Shown: positions 1 to 8,740 of the stretch, piece by piece
Position numbering within the stretch: position 1 is the stretch's first letter
How the letters are laid out: the number at the start of each line of letters is the position of its first letter
Translations under genes and position numbers: made by a program
The notes under the pieces: model-generated
What the model saw: the letters and a program-made list of their open reading frames with translations, nothing else
Databases searched by the model: none
Told to the model about the DNA's origin: nothing
DNA from: Tulasnella sp. 424
Lineage: Eukaryota; Basidiomycota; Agaricomycetes; Cantharellales; Tulasnellaceae
DNA: 19,110 bases
Assembly (NCBI GenBank): GCA_019633425.1
Contig: WSUB01000345.1
Location: 1-19,110, forward strand
Direction of reading: 5' to 3'

Positions 1-170
1 AAAAGTCTAGGAGGAGACTCGGCAACTCGATTCCGCCTTTGGCAGACCCAGCAGATCGAGGCCTGCTCGAGTGCGTGCGGGATCCTCAACGTGATGACAA
101 GGGTTGTCAAGGTGAAGAGGCAGGGCGTTGGGGATATATAAGAGAGTAGCTCGATGGGTAATGAGTTCAT
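1..170 (-). pseudogene. F-box gene, 5' end only (copy B), degenerate, cut by window edge
   Basis: Read on the minus strand from an ATG at 168-170 (MNSLPIELLSYI), this matches the start of the F-box gene at 8287-8523 (MNTLPVELLSSIF). Later pieces also match, for example CWVCQRRNRVAESPPRL here against CCVCQTWNQVAKSTPRL there. The middle part (ALPLHLDNPCHHVEDPA) is in another frame, so at least two indels have broken it. F-box proteins use this N-terminal motif to bind Skp1 in SCF ubiquitin ligases. The rest of the copy lies outside the window. DNA similarity to copy A stops at about the ATG, so only the coding part is shared. Confidence 0.7.
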
Positions 171-594
171 AATGTACGGTCGAAGTTGGCAATGTCCGGA
201 ATCTGAACATGCGGTGAATGTATGGGAAACGGCCATCCAGGTCCAAATACTTTCTCAGCGAAAACCAAGCCGATTAGCTTCCTTAGAAGAAAATGCTCGG
301 ATCGTGTTTTAGCTTCGGAAACAGTTTGAACATGGCCTGTCCTTTCCACACGTTGCCGCCGTGTTTTGGGCCAGATCACCTCCTTGTATGAGGTTTGCCA
401 TCGCAAAGTACGCAGTTTGGACAGGTTTTACTGAGCTAGACCTAGATGACGGATCTCCACTGTTGTTCGGGAGATGTAGTTAGACGGTCCACTGGCGCGG
501 AAGCGTGAGGTCCAAGATCTTTTAATATTTCTGATATCTACAATGCTGCAGAATGGTGGATACAGTAAATCGTCCCCTCATCGTTGGGTCACGA
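171..594. other. intergenic, no gene recognised
   Basis: This stretch lies between the start of F-box copy B and the 3' end of copy A. Both strands have only short open frames without recognisable motifs. It would hold the upstream region of copy B and the 3' flank of copy A. I see no repeat or transposon end in it. Confidence 0.5.
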
Positions 595-2128
595 GTCCGA
601 ACTCCTTATAGGACTCCTGTCAGGAAGGATATTGTTCAGCAGGCTTGAATATATCCAGACCCGTCAAAATGACTTACATGCCAAGTGAAAGTGCCATGCG
701 GTTGTCCAGGTAAGCAATAGCTGCATCAAATGACAGGTCCGCTCCACCAAGGCGTTTCAAACCACCTCCCCCTGACGGAACCATCCAACTCGCTTTCGGG
801 ATATTTTGCTGGACCCACTCCCACGAGCTTCTGAGCTCAGCGAGGGCTCCAGAACCGAGTCCGAGGTATTCAGCTTCAGGTATCCAGGCCCTGAGATTCC
901 CGTCAATGATACTGGCCAAGTCCACTTCCACTTTGAGCTCGTTGAATTTCGATATTCTCGTTAGAAGGGTGACGAGGTGTGACATATTCATTCCCGAGAA
1001 TAGCGCTCTACCGTCGTTATCTGTAGGGAACTGAATCTCCGGAATTGACGTATCCTCGATCCCGTTGTCGACTGGAACGCCTCTAAACTCGACGAGTCGA
1101 AGATGCGGTGCTTTAATCTCTGTGAGAATGCAGCGGATGGTTCCATAGCTCGCTCAGACGGCGAACCGGAGCGTGGTCAAGGACGAGAGAGCTGGCCAGC
1201 TCTCATCCTGCGACGTGGGATCGTCCCAAACATTACCCTTTTCGCCGACTTGAAGAACTTCGAGTTGTGGACATTCTCTACACAAACTGGTGGCAAGTCG
1301 TTTCCATAGAGCGGCCCTCGGAGGCTCTTCGAACCCCTCAAAACCAATGCCCATTGTAGGGGCGAAGTATTAGTCTCACGGTTATCACTGTTCTTGCCAT
1401 TCTACCCGTTCGCTAACACTTTCTTTATCTCTAGAACATTCCGAAGATTTCTCGCTAACCGTCGCCTGGCTGCTCCGAGTCCTCTCGAATCTCACTTACT
1501 CTATTCTCATATGAAATCCTACACTAATGTCGCTACGATTCTCGCCTAGCCAGACCATTCAACTATTCCGACTCGTGTAGAAATATCAGTAGGGTAGTTG
1601 TATTGTCCGGGCATTCATTCAAGAAATAATCTAGTCTTTCGGCCACTGAATTACCTCGCGTGTAATCAACCCAGAAGACTAAGCTTGACTACTTAATACA
1701 ACTTAACTCTATATATCACGTGAGTCGCTTACTTAACATTCGCGACTTTACACCCATTGCGTGGTATTCTCGCAGGAGTGGGCAGTGCGTCAGTGAGAAA
1801 GGACCTGTTTGGAAACGCTTCAGCATGATAGATCATCGGTGCATTGTACTCAGAGCACCTACAGGGCTGTTTGAAGAGCAGAATGTGAGGTCCGTATCAT
1901 CTTCTGGGACCTCCTCGATGACCTCAAGAGCCAGTGACAAGCCAACAACATTTGGAAGCTTAGATGGAACCGACTCGCGAAGTGTTAAAGGAGCCTCTAC
2001 AGTAGCTTCCACCCTTAGAGTATTCCATCGTGATACTTGCTCTACCAACAACGTGTGTATTATGTTTACGGACTCCTTGTCAAGCCCCTGGCATAACTGC
2101 ATCGAAACGTTTAGCGGTAGGTCCCCTG
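595..2128 (-). pseudogene. F-box/LRR-like gene, 3' part (copy A), split by two retroelements
   Basis: This continues the gene whose start is at 8287-8523. After the gypsy element and one CCCTG copy are removed, ELSG at 8287 runs in frame into DLPLNVSMQLCQG at 2123. Exon pieces are about 1863-2123, 1753-1804 with 678-1354, and then about 595-616. The intron at 1805-1862 (58 bp) and the one at 617-677 (61 bp, GTAAGT donor) are also present in the paralogue at 13196-14243. The product has a leucine-rich-repeat-like core (for example CPQLEVLQVGEK) as expected of a substrate-binding region. Damage seen: the gypsy insertion, the solo LTR at 1355-1752, a probable 1-nt deletion just after the 1805 splice site (frame needed for LTHCPLLREYHAMG), and an in-frame TGA at 1154-1156. 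The end of the last exon is uncertain. Confidence 0.75.
1355..1752. repeat. solo LTR with 5-bp target duplication CCCAT
   Basis: This 398-bp block starts TGTAGGGG and ends CTTTACA, so it has TG...CA ends with a 4-bp inverted match (TGTA/TACA). It is flanked by CCCAT at 1350-1354 and 1753-1757. The F-box paralogue at 13196-14243 lacks it, and deleting it plus one CCCAT restores alignment and frame (HAMG joined to IGFEGFEE). It has no coding capacity and is unlike the 429-bp gypsy LTRs here, so it comes from a different LTR family. It contains TATATA at about 1711 and CACGTG at 1717-1722. Orientation cannot be decided. Confidence 0.8.
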
Positions 2129-2557
2129 TGTCAGGGCTCCCTTAGGGTAGAAACCGAGCAAGGCGTATTGGACTGTGGACTATGGTTTGGCAGAGAGAGA
2201 TCACTAGGCAAGATCGTTGCACTAGCACGATGGTCGAGGAGTAGACTATGATTGAATAGACAAGAGGCGGAATGAGGAACAAACCTCCTCATTCCGCTGT
2301 ACTTAAATACTAACGAGTGGCTGCGACTAGAATGTCCTGGTATAGTAAAGAACGTGATGGAACCAAGTGGAAAGGCTGACGCGTTGCATGAGTAAGAACA
2401 ATGAGGGATGCATGAGGGGATGAATAAGGAGCGTGTGGTAGTGGTGAGGCATACAAGGTGAATTGCGGGGGATCTGTCGATCACGAGAAGCACGTGATGG
2501 GAATCCTACTTGAGTCACGTGACTGGGAAAGGTGGATCATGTGACGAGGTCGTCACA
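2129..2557 (-). repeat. gypsy 3' LTR (429 bp)
   Basis: In the element's sense it begins TGTGACGACC and ends GCCCTGACA, with TG...CA ends. It is collinear with 7858-8286 with seven substitutions and no indels. The left outer flank is the duplication CCCTG (2124-2128). Confidence 0.95.
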
Positions 2558-2558
2558 T

Positions 2559-2570
2559 CAGCCCCCCTTA
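2559..2570 (-). promoter_or_regulatory. polypurine tract of the gypsy element
   Basis: Directly before the 3' LTR the sense strand reads TTAAGGGGGGCTGA and then TGTGACG. The G-run is the expected primer for plus-strand DNA synthesis. The pol stop codon (TAA, 2568-2570) overlaps its start. Confidence 0.8.
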
Positions 2571-5500
2571 AGGACGTCGACGAGGAGGTTGCTGACGAGT
2601 AGGACGTTGACGAAGTTCAGGGCCGAAGGCATCCGGGAATCGCTGGTGGAACTCTTGTATCAAGTCGGGCATGTGCTCCAGTTGTTCTGCGTACTCCCAT
2701 TTGTTTTCTTCATCTCCGAATCCTTTCCACTTGAGTAGGTACTGCAGTCTCCCATACCAGTATTGCGAGTTTAGGATCTTCTCGACCTCCCACTCTTCTT
2801 GGTCTTCGACTATAACTGGAGGTGGCGCTGGTTGAGTTCGCCCAGGGATGGTGTCTCGAGTGTGGGGCGTGAGGAGGGATACATGGAATACTGGATGAAT
2901 CCTCATAGTGGCAGGGAGAGTCAATCGATAGGTGTGTGAGGATATCTTCTTCTCCACCTTGAAAGGTCCTAGTCGTTTTGCTGCCAGCTTATCGGATGGT
3001 CGGTCGGTTTGGATGTTGTGGGCTTCCAACCATACTTTGTCTCCTGGTTGGTAGGACGGCTCTTGTTCACGGTGTCGATTTAGTACTCCTTTTGACGTTC
3101 CTGGGCGAGGGCCATGGCGGATTGGATTTCCTTTTGAACGGCAGCGATTCGACCAAGTCTTTCCTCCGTGGATGGGTTAGGTTGCGCGCTGGAGGGGAGG
3201 TTGGTGAAAACTGGATTGTACCCTCTGCTTGCCATGAATGGGGACATGCCGATGGACGACTGAACGGAGTTGTTGTACGAGAACTCGGCAAAGGGGAGGA
3301 GTTCGTCCCAGTCGTCTTGTCGATGGTTGCAGAATATCCGTAGGAATCCTTCGATCGTCTGATTGGTACGTTCCGTCTGACCATCTGTCTGTGGGTGGTA
3401 TGCGGTAGATAGGACTGGTCTGACTCCTAGTCCTCCGTATAGAGACTTTAGGAATGGAGCGTTGAATTGTGGGCCTCTATCTGACACGATTCGCAAGGGG
3501 AGTCCGTGTAGCCTCCATATGTTGGCGATAAACAGCTCGGCGGTCTTGGCTGCGTCTAGTCCTTGTTCCTTAGTGGCGATCAGATGGGCTTCCTTGAGCA
3601 GCCTACAGACCACAACCATGATGGTGTCGTTCCCTTGGCGGGTTTCTGGCAGTTTAGTGATGAAGTCGTAGGAGATGTCTTGCCAGGGTCCGGTGGGAAC
3701 TGGGAGTGGCTTCAGGAGTCTGACTGGTTTGGAGTAGTGATACTTGTTCCTTTGACAGTGGTCGCAGGCGTCGACGTATCGGTTGACGTAGGCTTTCATG
3801 GATGGCCAGTAGTAGCCCCTTGACACGAGCTCCAGAGTCTTTGCTTGTCCACCGTGTCCTCCCATTAGTGAATCGTGGTAGAGTTGAAGGATGGACCTTT
3901 TGACGTCGTTGTCATTAGGGACATAGATTCTTCCTCGAAATCGTAATAGGCCTTCGTCCATGCTCCAGTCCGTCATTTCTTTCCTAACGTTTGCTGGGGC
4001 TGCTTCTGGGTTGGCGCCGAAGTAAGCCAGGATTGACTCTACATTGGGATCCTCGTGCAGCTTCCTTTCGATTTCGTCTACGATTTCTCGGTCGGTGGCC
4101 GATTGGACCTCCTCTTGTTCGTCGTCTTCGTCGTCCGCATTAATCTCCACAAACGTAGATGATGGTAGGAGCATTATTGCGTCAATTTCCACGATTTTGG
4201 AGACTGGTAGAAGCGTCAAGGGCGGTTCTTCTGCCCCCTCTTCAGGACGGTGGTCAGGTCGTCGTGACAGGGCGTCGGGTTTGCCAGATTTAGAGCCTGG
4301 ACGATAGGAAATGACGAAGTCGTAGCGCTGGAGGGTTTGGAGCCATCGGAATTGCCTATCGTTGAGGATTTGAGCCTTCTTGAAGTACTCCAAATTCTTG
4401 TTGTCGGTGAGAATTCGAATGGTGAACTTGGCTCCTTCCAGGTAGTGACGCCAGTAGACCAAGGCTCGGACGATGGCCATCATCTCCTTGTCCCAGATGT
4501 CGTATCGATGTTCTGCGGGGGTCATTGACTTAGACATGAAGGCGATGGGGTGAATCTTGCCGTTGCTTGACCTTTGCGAGAGTACTGCTCCGTAGGCGTA
4601 TCCTGAGGCGTCCGTTTCCAAGATGCAGGGTTTCTCCGGATCGTAATGAACCAGTACCGGGGCCTTGGTAAACCTTTCCTTTAACTTGTCGAACACATCT
4701 TGGCATTCCTCTGACCAGTCCCACTTTGTTCCCTTCTGTAAGAGGTTTGTGATCGGGCCTGTGATGTCTGAGAAGTCCTTGATAAAGCGCCGGTAGAAGT
4801 TGGCAAAACCGAGGAAGGTTTGGATGTCCTTGACGTTCCTAGGAGTGGGCCAATCTTTGATTGCTTCGACTTTATGCCTGTCCATTGCGATGCCTTGTGG
4901 GGTGATCCATAGTCCTAGGTAGTCTGTTTCTTGTACGAAGAACTCGCATTTCTCTGGCCGACAATGAAGGTTGTTCGCACGTAGTCGATGTAGAACTTCC
5001 TTGGTGACTTCCACATTTTCTTCCTGGGTCTTGGTGGCCGGCATAGTATCGTCGAGGTAGTTCACCACGGAGGAGTCTAGTAGGTCGTGTAGGATATGAT
5101 TGATGAAGCGTTGGAATACCGCGGGTGCGTTGCAAAGCCCGAACGGCATTACGGTCCATTCAAAAAGTCCATAACGTGTCTTGAAGGCTGTTTTCCATTT
5201 GTCTCCCTCTGCGATGCGCATTAGGTGGTATCCCCATCTTAAGTCCAGTTTTGTGAACCATTCCTTGTCGCTAAGCCGGTCGATTAAGTCGGACGTGAGA
5301 GGAATAGGATATTGGTCTTTCACCGTGATGTCGTTGATTTTCCGGTAGTCGATTACCAGTCATTTCTTGCCATCCTTTTTCCCGACGAAGAAACATGGAG
5401 AAGCTACTTGGGACTTCGATTCTCAAATGTAGCCTTTGGCCAGGTTTTTGTCTATCCACTTTCTTAGTTCCTTGCTGTCCTCGGCTGACCCAGCGTACAA

Positions 5501-6232
5501 TCCTCCTGGCTTAGGTAATTCTGCCCCGGGAATGAAGTCGATCTTGCAATCGTATGGTCGGTGCGGTGGGAGTGCGTGGTCGTTAGTTGGTTCCTTGAAG
5601 ACGTCGAGGAATTCGTGGAGTTCCCTAGGGACGGCCTCTTCCAGAGGTTTGGCTTCTTTGACGTGTTCAGAGGCGATCTTGGCGGAAATACTAGTTCCAG
5701 CGACGGTGTCCGACACTTCAGGCAGGGGTTCCCTCCGATCTGGTTGTCCATTAACCTTCCCTAGTATGTTGGCTGGGGTGTCCAGGCAGTTGTGGGAGCA
5801 ATAAGGGTCCCGGAAGGCGACTCGACGGGTCCTCCAGTCAATCTCTGGGTTATGTCGGTGCAACCAGGGCGCTCCTAGGATTACTGCGTGTCTTCCGATA
5901 TTGGCGACGTCCATTACCAGGTTTTCTTCGTGGTTACCCATTCGAAGTCGTCCTCTTACTTCGCGATCGATGGTTCCAAGGGATCGCCCATCTATTGCAG
6001 CAGGGGAGCGTGGGAATTCCTTTCGCCAGGTAGGTAAATGGTTTCGGTCCATGAAGTCTTTATTGATAAATTCAGAAGTGGTGCCAGAGTCTATCATGGC
6101 GGTGGGAAATGCTGTGACTTGGTTGGTACTCAGCTTAGTAGGTACGATCAGATGCGTAGAGGGGTCGAGTGGCATCATACGAATCTTATTGGGCATGGGA
6201 AATACATGATCAGTACCTAAGAGCTGAGACCT
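2568..6232 (-). pseudogene. pol: gypsy pol: protease, RT, RNase H, integrase, chromodomain (two stops, one frameshift)
   Basis: The frame opens after a TAA at 6233-6235; the first ATG is at 6196. Aspartic protease: DSGTT (D36 counted from that ATG) and HAVILGAPW. RT: the YLDD active site at 5048-5059. RNase H: TDASG, a DN motif (LTDNK), GKPDALSRR. Integrase: an H...H...CDHC zinc region, then D, D and E in YDFITKLP, VSDRGPQFN and TERTNQTIEGF. Chromodomain: EWEVEKILNSQYWYGRLQYL, followed by LKWKGF. The in-frame TGA codons at 5423-5425 and 5360-5362 both fall where an arginine CGA codon fits, so each looks like a C-to-T change at CpG. At 3080-3082 a TAA ends the frame, and the protein resumes one frame over (NRHREQEP...), consistent with a 1-nt deletion. 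The chromodomain would target integration to particular chromatin. Confidence 0.93.
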
Positions 6233-6254
6233 TTAGCGCGGCGTAGCACAGTCA

Positions 6255-7481
6255 CTACGCGCTGTGGGGAAAACCCTGCGAGAAACCTCCATCATCGGGA
6301 TCAGGACAATTGGTGGGTTGAGGGGCAATGGAAACGGTGAAGGAGTTATTGGGACGAGGATTGGGGGTGTTGACGATGGGAGACTGGGTGGCTGCGATGG
6401 TGGGGGTGTAATTGGATGGGTAGTCGATAACCCCTTGACGTTGCTGATGAGCGGCGGCGGTGTGACCCTTCTCCCCGCAGTAATAGCACAACCCTTGACT
6501 TCGACGACGTGCTCGTTCTTCAGGCGACAGCCTTCCTCTCCTGGCGGCGTCGATATGGATGGTGACTGGTTGACTGTGGGTGAAGGCATTGGGAGCCTGG
6601 GAGGAAGGCTGAGGAGCAGGAGTGGGAGTTGGGCGTGGTGGAGGTCGGTGCTGGGGTCTGTTGTTACTATGGTCATTTCCTTTCTCCTGCTTTCGTTCCC
6701 AAAGGCGGTCGTCAATTCGAATGCTGAGCTCTATGAGTTTCTCCAGTGTAGCGGGTTTGTCATGATAGACCAATCTGTCCTTGACGTCTGCACGGAGTCC
6801 CTGTTGGTAGGCGTGCATGAAGGCTTGCTCGTTCCAGGCAATATCGGCCTTGATACGTCTGAAATCTGCAGCATAGGTGGCGGCTGGTCGACTGCCTTGG
6901 GATAATGCTTCCAACTTCCGGATGGCCGTTCCCTCTTTATCTGGGTCTCCAAATGCCTTGATGAATTCGTCCTTGAAGTCGCTCCAGTCGCTTGACGTCG
7001 TATATGTTTGCGTCGTTAGGAGGTCTCTGAGGATGACGTCTCCCCAGGCTTGGGCGGTCCCTGTGAGGTAGCTGAGGGCAAACTGGATTTGGGCTTCTTC
7101 GTCAGGGAAATCACTCGAGCGTGCTCGGAAATAGTTTTCGCAGCTCAGTAGGAATCGTTCGGCGTCTCCTCCTCGGTTCTTTCCATCGTAGGTATCTGGC
7201 TCTTTGATTTTGATCTTGGTAGACTTGGTAGTGGTGGGTTGCGTTTGGGCGCCTACTCCCGATGCTTGTAGAGCGGCGACGATGGCAGCGATCATGTTTG
7301 CGTCTACTCCTGTGGGGAGTGGTTGGGGGCTCTGAGTGCTTGGATTGGATTGTGATCCGGTATTACTGGTTCCTGACGGGTTTTGGTTTTGGAGGCTCAT
7401 TGGGGCAGTTGTTCTTCTTGGGGTATTTGGGGCGGAAGCTGATCTGAGGTTGAATGCCGATGCTTGTGAGACAAAGCTCAT
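6255..7481 (-). CDS. gag: gypsy Gag (capsid/nucleocapsid)
   Basis: This is a 408-residue structural protein that would form the retrotransposon particle. The N-terminal ~100 residues are Ser/Thr/Pro/Gln rich. Residues about 100-270 form the retrotransposon gag core (for example YDGKNRGGDAERFLLSCENY). A basic/proline-rich linker follows, then a nucleocapsid knuckle CYYCGEKGHTAAAH at residues 332-345. The knuckle's last metal ligand is His where Cys is usual. The frame is uninterrupted. The stop (6255-6257) is followed 23 nt later by the open pol frame in a different phase. The pol frame is also open across the 3' end of gag (to 6715) but ends at TAA 6233-6235, so a frameshift or indel is needed for a Gag-Pol fusion. 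The start ATG overlaps the stop of the leader ORF. Confidence 0.9.
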   Translation of the reverse strand: MSFVSQASAFNLRSASAPNTPRRTTAPMSLQNQNPSGTSNTGSQSNPSTQSPQPLPTGVDANMIAAIVAALQASGVGAQTQPTTTKSTKIKIKEPDTYDGKNRGGDAERFLLSCENYFRARSSDFPDEEAQIQFALSYLTGTAQAWGDVILRDLLTTQTYTTSSDWSDFKDEFIKAFGDPDKEGTAIRKLEALSQGSRPAATYAADFRRIKADIAWNEQAFMHAYQQGLRADVKDRLVYHDKPATLEKLIELSIRIDDRLWERKQEKGNDHSNNRPQHRPPPRPTPTPAPQPSSQAPNAFTHSQPVTIHIDAARRGRLSPEERARRRSQGLCYYCGEKGHTAAAHQQRQGVIDYPSNYTPTIAATQSPIVNTPNPRPNNSFTVSIAPQPTNCPDPDDGGFSQGFPHSA

Positions 7482-7911
7482 ATACTATCGGTTTCAATGA
7501 CGGTGTCCATTGGTAGTACTTGGTAGGCTCGGAGGAGGGAACTGGTGGTAGGAACGTAAGGGATCAAGAGGTTGGTGCTTGAGAAGGAGATATCGGATTC
7601 TGGGAAGGTGTCGATGAGATAGGCGAGGGTGGCCGAGGGGCAATCGGTTATGTCGATTCTTGCGTGCTTGGTAGCTCGGGCAATCCTTTTCTTGAAGTTG
7701 TATGGCTTTCCGTTGGTTGCGTAGTATGGTCGAGGACTTGTTGCTCTTCTTTGATTTCACGTAGTCTTTGGAGGTATTCGTTGGTCTTGGGACTGAGTCG
7801 AGAGGTTTCTTGGGCATGAACTATGGATACGAGTTGCTCGAAGGAAATTCCGCCTAATGTCAGGGCTCCCTTAGGGTAGAAACCGAGCAAGGCGTATCGG
7901 ACTGTGGACTA
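7478..7911 (-). pseudogene. leader ORF upstream of gag, function unknown, frameshifted
   Basis: A protein-like reading begins in the LTR (no ATG; opens after an in-frame TAG near 7912) with FYPKGALTLGGISFEQLVSI. It runs through LSPKTNEYLQRLREIKEEQQ, and after an apparent 1-nt deletion near 7726 resumes in another frame (YYATNGKPYNFKKRIARATK ... SLLRAYQVLPMDTVIETDSI). Its TGA at 7478-7480 overlaps the gag ATG at 7479-7481 (ATGA). The first ATG of the predicted transcript (7817) opens a different, 107-codon frame ending at 7494, which looks compositionally like a shadow (Arg/Pro/His rich). I do not recognise the protein. Whether it is translated, or is a fossil gag N-terminus, is unknown. Confidence 0.4.
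7847..7857 (-). promoter_or_regulatory. primer-binding site, self-priming type
   Basis: Immediately inside the 5' LTR the sense strand reads TT AGGCGGAAT TTCC. It does not begin with the TGG usual for a tRNA 3' end. AGGCGGAAT (7855 to 7847) is the exact complement of ATTCCGCCT in the LTR (8002 to 7994), which lies about 30-36 nt after the TATA box and therefore at the predicted 5' end of the RNA. This is the arrangement of Tf1 of fission yeast, where the RNA's own 5' end primes reverse transcription. Confidence 0.7.
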
Positions 7912-7995
7912 TGGTTTGGCAGAGAGAGATCACTAGGCAAGATCCTTGCACTAGCACGATGGTCGAGGAGTAGACTATGATTGAATAGACAAGAG

Positions 7996-8026
7996 GCGGA
8001 ATGAGGAACAAACCTCCTCATTCCGC
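7996..8026. repeat. 12-bp inverted repeat at the predicted transcript start in the LTR
   Basis: GCGGAATGAGGA (7996-8007) is the perfect reverse complement of TCCTCATTCCGC (8015-8026), separated by 7 nt. The same structure is at 2267-2297 in the other LTR. One arm contains most of the segment complementary to the primer site. Confidence 0.85.
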
Positions 8027-8030
8027 TGTA

Positions 8031-8038
8031 CTTAAATA
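8031..8038 (-). promoter_or_regulatory. TATA box of the gypsy 5' LTR
   Basis: TATTTAAG on the minus strand lies 29-36 nt upstream of the segment ATTCCGCCT. No other TATA-like sequence is near. Start-site position is inferred, not observed. Confidence 0.55.
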
Positions 8039-8286
8039 CTAACGAGTGGCTGTGACTAGAATGTCCTAGTATAGTAAAGAACGTGATGGAACCAAGTGGA
8101 AAGGCTGACGCGTTGCATGAGTAAGAACAATGAGGGATGCATGAGGGGATGAATAAGGAGCGTGTTGTAGTGGTGAGGCATACAAGGTGAATTGCGGGGG
8201 ATCCGTCGATCACGAGAAGCACGTGATGGGAATCCTACTTGAGTCACGTGACTGGGAAAGGTGGATCATGTGACGAGGTCATCACA

Positions 8287-8523
8287 CCCTGACAGCTCCA
8301 ATCGTCTTTTCATTGCATCGTGTGAGTGAGCTCTGTAACTGATTTTGACGAAATTCCACAGCCTGGGGGTTGACTTGGCAACCTGATTCCATGTTTGACA
8401 GACGCAGCAAATCACGGCGTGAACCGGAGCAGGATCCTTGACGTCGTAACGAGGGTCGCTGAGGTGGGCGGGTAAGAGTTTGACGAATATGCTTGATAGT
8501 AGCTCGACGGGTAGTGTGTTCAT
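8287..8523 (-). pseudogene. F-box gene copy A, 5' exon with F-box
   Basis: ATG at 8521-8523 opens 79 codons up to the gypsy insertion. Residues 3-12 (TLPVELLSSI) start an F-box, and WNQVAKSTPRLW fits the end of the motif as seen in fungal F-box proteins. The family recruits substrates to SCF ubiquitin ligases through Skp1. The last host codons (LELSG) continue in frame at 2123 once the element is removed, so this is the 5' part of the gene at 595-2128. The start is supported by copy B, whose similarity also begins at this ATG. Confidence 0.8.
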
Positions 8524-8740
8524 AGTATGGGCCGAGGGGTGGCCATCAGGAAAGGGGGTATCTGCTACACAGAGCTAGGTGGGACTATGAGTAACTATGT
8601 AGTCTACATAGCTTCTGTAGTTGTATAGCTCCGTGTTGCTAACTGCCATTTTATATTGCCTACAGTAGTCTACTATAGTTGCATATAGTTGTGTATATAA
8701 TTACATTGACATATAGCCGAACATAGTCTAATAGCTTTAT

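Larger units (their letters stand above)
2129..8286 (-). mobile_element. full-length Ty3/gypsy chromovirus (Tf1/sushi-like), defective
   Basis: The 6158-bp element is read on the minus strand: 5' LTR 7858-8286, primer site, leader ORF, gag, pol with chromodomain, polypurine tract, 3' LTR 2129-2557. The 5-bp duplication CCCTG flanks it at 2124-2128 and 8287-8291. The LTRs are both 429 bp and differ at seven positions by my reading (about 1.6%), so the insertion is fairly recent. The gene order protease-RT-RNase H-integrase and the C-terminal chromodomain place it among the chromoviruses. Two TGA codons and a frameshift in pol mean this copy cannot make its own enzymes. It sits inside an F-box gene. 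Confidence 0.95.
7858..8286 (-). repeat. gypsy 5' LTR (429 bp)
   Basis: In the element's sense it starts TGTGATGACC and ends GCCCTGACA. The outer flank 8287-8291 is CCCTG, the target duplication. U3 holds three E-box-like sites: CACGTG at 8220-8225, the 12-bp palindrome AGTCACGTGACT at 8242-8253, and CATGTG at 8267-8272. A TATA box and a 12-bp inverted repeat follow. Confidence 0.95.

Noticed and set aside
1350..1759. A 7-bp duplication CCCATTG around a 396-bp insert
   Set aside because: The same bases are better read as a 5-bp CCCAT duplication around a TG...CA LTR, since the extra TG belongs to the element's end.
7494..7817. 107-codon frame from the first ATG of the gypsy transcript
   Set aside because: Arg/Pro/His/Ser-rich composition is typical of a shadow frame, and a neighbouring frame reads more like protein. 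It is mentioned under the leader ORF only as an alternative.
2129..8286. Repeat-induced point mutation (RIP) as cause of the pol stops
   Set aside because: Only two CpG transitions are visible, most of the element is open, and RIP is chiefly an ascomycete process. Simple methylation decay is enough.
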